From contig DNDP01000463.1 in assembly GCA_003484235.1 (NCBI GenBank), positions 1 to 7,319 of the forward strand: a stretch of 7,319 bases of DNA, given 5' to 3'. Below, piece after piece: positions 6,292 to 7,319 of the stretch. This stretch comes from Verrucomicrobiales bacterium (GTDB taxonomy: Bacteria > Verrucomicrobiota > Verrucomicrobiia > Limisphaerales > RI-55). The translations under genes and the position numbers were made by a program. Under the pieces are notes generated by a model. That model saw nothing but the letters and a program-made list of their open reading frames with translations. It was not told the origin of the DNA and did not search any database. Positions within the stretch are counted from its first letter, which is position 1, and each line of letters starts with the position of its first letter.

Positions 6292-6894
6292 TTTCTTGGC
6301 CGGAATCTTGAACTCGTTTTTCAACCGGAGGGACACCTCGGCGAACAGGTCCGCCAGGGCGAGGCGATCGGTCAGCGAGCCCCGCAGTTCGCCGGCTTCC
6401 TTCTCGAGGGCGCCGGCCATTTCCCTGTGCTTCTTTTCCAGTTCGCCGGTCAGCCGCTTGGATTCCTCGAGCACATGCTGGCGAAGGTCGCGCAGGGCTT
6501 TGGTGGTTTGGTCCTCGATCTGCGCGGCCTTCTTTTCCCACGCCTTGTTGCCTTCCTTCAGCTCCCGCCGGAGTTCCTTGTCCGCTTCGCCGCGGGCGTC
6601 CCTTTCCGTATTGAGCTGGTCGGTGACGACTGTGAACTCGTTCTTGAGATAGGCTTCGAGCGATGCAAAACGCCGCTTCATCTCCTCCCTCAGTTCGGCA
6701 ACCTCGCGGCCCAGCCTTTCCTCAAGCCGGTTAAACTTTTTCTCATAGTCACGCATCTGCGTGCCGAAAAGGATGTCGCGGATCTTGTCCACATTGCCGC
6801 CAACCTCGGCGCCCTTGCCTTTGGCGGCCGGAGAGTCGTTTTGCTTCGAAGTTTTAACGCCGTCGTTCTTGCCGGGCAGCGGAGCTGGGTTCAT
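6289..6894 (-). CDS. Soluble coiled-coil protein with N-terminal IRDILFG motif
   Basis: First gene of the operon, 201 residues from the ATG at 6894. An in-frame GTG at 6933 would add 13 residues, but those codons (CGA, ACT, CAA, ATT) are unlike the rest of the gene; neither start has a clear ribosome site. The first 30 residues are Lys/Gly/Pro-rich and disordered. VDKIRDILFG (about 35-44) is followed by a long charged helical region (about 45-177) with heptad-like spacing and many Glu/Lys/Arg, predicted as coiled coil, and a short conserved-looking end DRLALADLFAEVSLRL (176-191). There is no signal peptide or membrane span. The IRDILFG motif matches IRDLLFG near the start of the next protein, with the same downstream Arg spacing. 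It probably acts as a cytoplasmic scaffold or regulator for the GTPase/OmpA-domain module; no enzymatic motif is seen. The following gene starts 27 bases after its stop. Confidence 0.88.
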   Translation of the reverse strand: MNPAPLPGKNDGVKTSKQNDSPAAKGKGAEVGGNVDKIRDILFGTQMRDYEKKFNRLEERLGREVAELREEMKRRFASLEAYLKNEFTVVTDQLNTERDARGEADKELRRELKEGNKAWEKKAAQIEDQTTKALRDLRQHVLEESKRLTGELEKKHREMAGALEKEAGELRGSLTDRLALADLFAEVSLRLKNEFKIPAKK

Positions 6895-6985
6895 GCGGGT
6901 TCGAATGGTTTGAGTGCGTCGTTTCGTGCTCACGTTGATGGTGCAGGTTTAGGGACAGTCCGCCGGCGCACTGCCGGCCGTAGAA

Positions 6986-7002
6986 CCGGCCTTCGGGGCC
7001 GG
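6986..7002 (-). terminator. GC-rich stem-loop, possible terminator or leader structure
   Basis: CCGGCC (6986-6991) and GGCCGG (6997-7002) form a 6-pair all-GC stem around a 5-base loop. On the minus strand it is followed by TTCTACGG, only a poor U-tract, so termination after the ATPase gene is possible but unproved. Adjacent GCCGGC words (6972-6979) offer an alternative pairing partner. Confidence 0.3.
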
Positions 7003-7007
7003 GGAAA

Positions 7008-7034
7008 TTGAGCGTTCCTGACGGAAGGCCTCAA
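7008..7034 (-). terminator. Second imperfect stem-loop downstream of the ATPase gene
   Basis: TTGAG (7008-7012) pairs with CTCAA (7030-7034), and inside it TTCC (7015-7018) pairs with GGAA (7023-7026) around a 4-base loop, with an internal mismatch. On the minus strand the stem ends in CTCAATTTCCCC. It may help end the ATPase transcript. Weak evidence. Confidence 0.25.
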
Positions 7035-7075
7035 CGAATGGGAAATGCAATCCGTCCGACCGAATCTGCCTGCAG

Positions 7076-7086
7076 TTTCTCCAATC
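7076..7086 (-). repeat. Third copy of the GATTGGAGAAA core
   Basis: GATTGGAGAAA on the minus strand, matching the core of the 15-mers at 693-707 and 875-889. It lies 13 bases after the ATPase stop and about 180 bases before the coiled-coil gene, pointing toward that gene. Similarity ends after 11 bases, so it may be a weaker or chance match. Confidence 0.4.
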
Positions 7087-7098
7087 GTAGGCGATGCG

Positions 7099-7319
7099 TC
7101 AATCCGCGAGCTGGTTGGGTGAATTTGACGCGGCCGGTCGTTTGGTGTCTTCCATCCCGGGTGGCGATTTCCGGCTTGGAAGGGCCGATGCCGCCCTGGG
7201 GGATGCGGGCTTGTGGTGCATGAGCAGGCGAAGACTGTTCAAAACCACGATCACCGTGCTGCCCTCGTGCCCGAGCACGCCGAGGGTGAGCGGGATCTGT
7301 CCTGCCAGTGCAAATGCGA
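7099..7319 (-). CDS. P1B-type heavy-metal-translocating ATPase, C-terminal fragment
   Basis: Only the last 72 residues are in the window; the 5' part lies beyond the right edge. Visible residues 1-32 include LGVLGHEGSTVIVVLNSLRLL, split here as LGVLGHEGS and TVIVVLNSLRLL, the signature of the final membrane helix of P1B ATPases (CopA/ZntA/CadA group), which export or import metal cations across the inner membrane at the cost of ATP. The metal cannot be told, because the CPC-type motif and N-terminal metal-binding domains are outside. After LRLL there is an unusual 40-residue hydrophilic Pro/Ala/Ser/Lys-rich tail before the stop at 7099-7101; most family members end within a few residues of this point. 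It lies on the same strand as the operon but about 200 bases away. Confidence 0.85.
   Translation of the reverse strand, partial: AFALAGQIPLTLGVLGHEGSTVIVVLNSLRLLMHHKPASPRAASALPSRKSPPGMEDTKRPAASNSPNQLAD

Larger units (their letters stand above)
6895..7098. other. Intergenic region upstream of the five-gene operon
   Basis: These 204 bases lie between the P-type ATPase stop and the chosen start of the coiled-coil gene, both on the minus strand, so they should contain the end of one unit and the promoter of the next. They hold two hairpins and one GATTGGAGAAA copy (separate entries). The stretch 6961-7002 is unusually rich in GCCGGC-like words that can pair in several ways. I see no convincing sigma-70 hexamer pair. 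Confidence 0.5.

Noticed and set aside
5698..7011. Long plus-strand open frame (437 codons)
   Set aside because: It runs antisense through the coiled-coil and OmpA-domain genes, has no recognisable domain, and is explained by the high GC content of the real genes opposite.
1..7319. CRISPR array, tRNA, rRNA, insertion sequence
   Set aside because: No regularly spaced direct repeats, cloverleaf-like or rRNA-like stretches, and no transposase motifs or terminal inverted repeats with target duplications were seen; the outward 15-mers at 693 and 875 enclose only about 170 bases without a gene.

Overview
The window is high-GC DNA from a Gram-negative (diderm) bacterium. Evidence for this is two lipoprotein signal peptides, an OmpA-type peptidoglycan-binding domain with its meso-diaminopimelate contact residues, and strong GC bias at third codon positions. 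The lineage cannot be proved from the sequence. A DUF11-repeat, cysteine-containing lipoprotein resembling chlamydial OmcB and the general gene style fit the PVC superphylum, possibly Verrucomicrobiota/Opitutales, but this is a guess.

Layout: (1) 1-658, minus, 5' part of a DUF11-type lipoprotein that runs off the left edge. (2) 659-1049, a 391-base divergent intergenic region with palindromes and an outward-facing pair of identical 15-mers. (3) 1050-1607, plus, a small lipoprotein with a possible Cys-His-Asp (transglutaminase-like) triad. (4) 1597-6894, minus, a tightly packed five-gene operon. (5) 6895-7098, an intergenic region with GC-rich hairpins. (6) 7099-7319, minus, the extreme C-terminus of a P1B-type heavy-metal ATPase that runs off the right edge.

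The operon is the main interest. In transcription order it encodes a soluble coiled-coil protein, an inner-membrane protein (cytoplasmic roadblock/longin-like region, one membrane span, periplasmic BON-like and OmpA domains), a Ras-like small GTPase, a soluble PAS-like/GAF/HisKA_3 histidine kinase, and a NarL-type response regulator. The last four genes are joined by three successive 4-base ATGA stop/start overlaps, which suggests fixed stoichiometry and one pathway. The first two proteins share an N-terminal IRD(I/L)LFG motif, a candidate docking site for a common partner.

Working model (inference): the membrane protein binds peptidoglycan outside and presents a GTPase-regulating platform inside. 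The GTPase, whose Ras Gln61-equivalent is Asp, switches with help from that platform or the coiled-coil protein. Its state is read by the cytoplasmic kinase, which passes the signal to the DNA-binding regulator. This would be an envelope-sensing system that places a eukaryote-like GTPase upstream of a two-component system. The parts belong to known families; the combined pathway is what merits attention.
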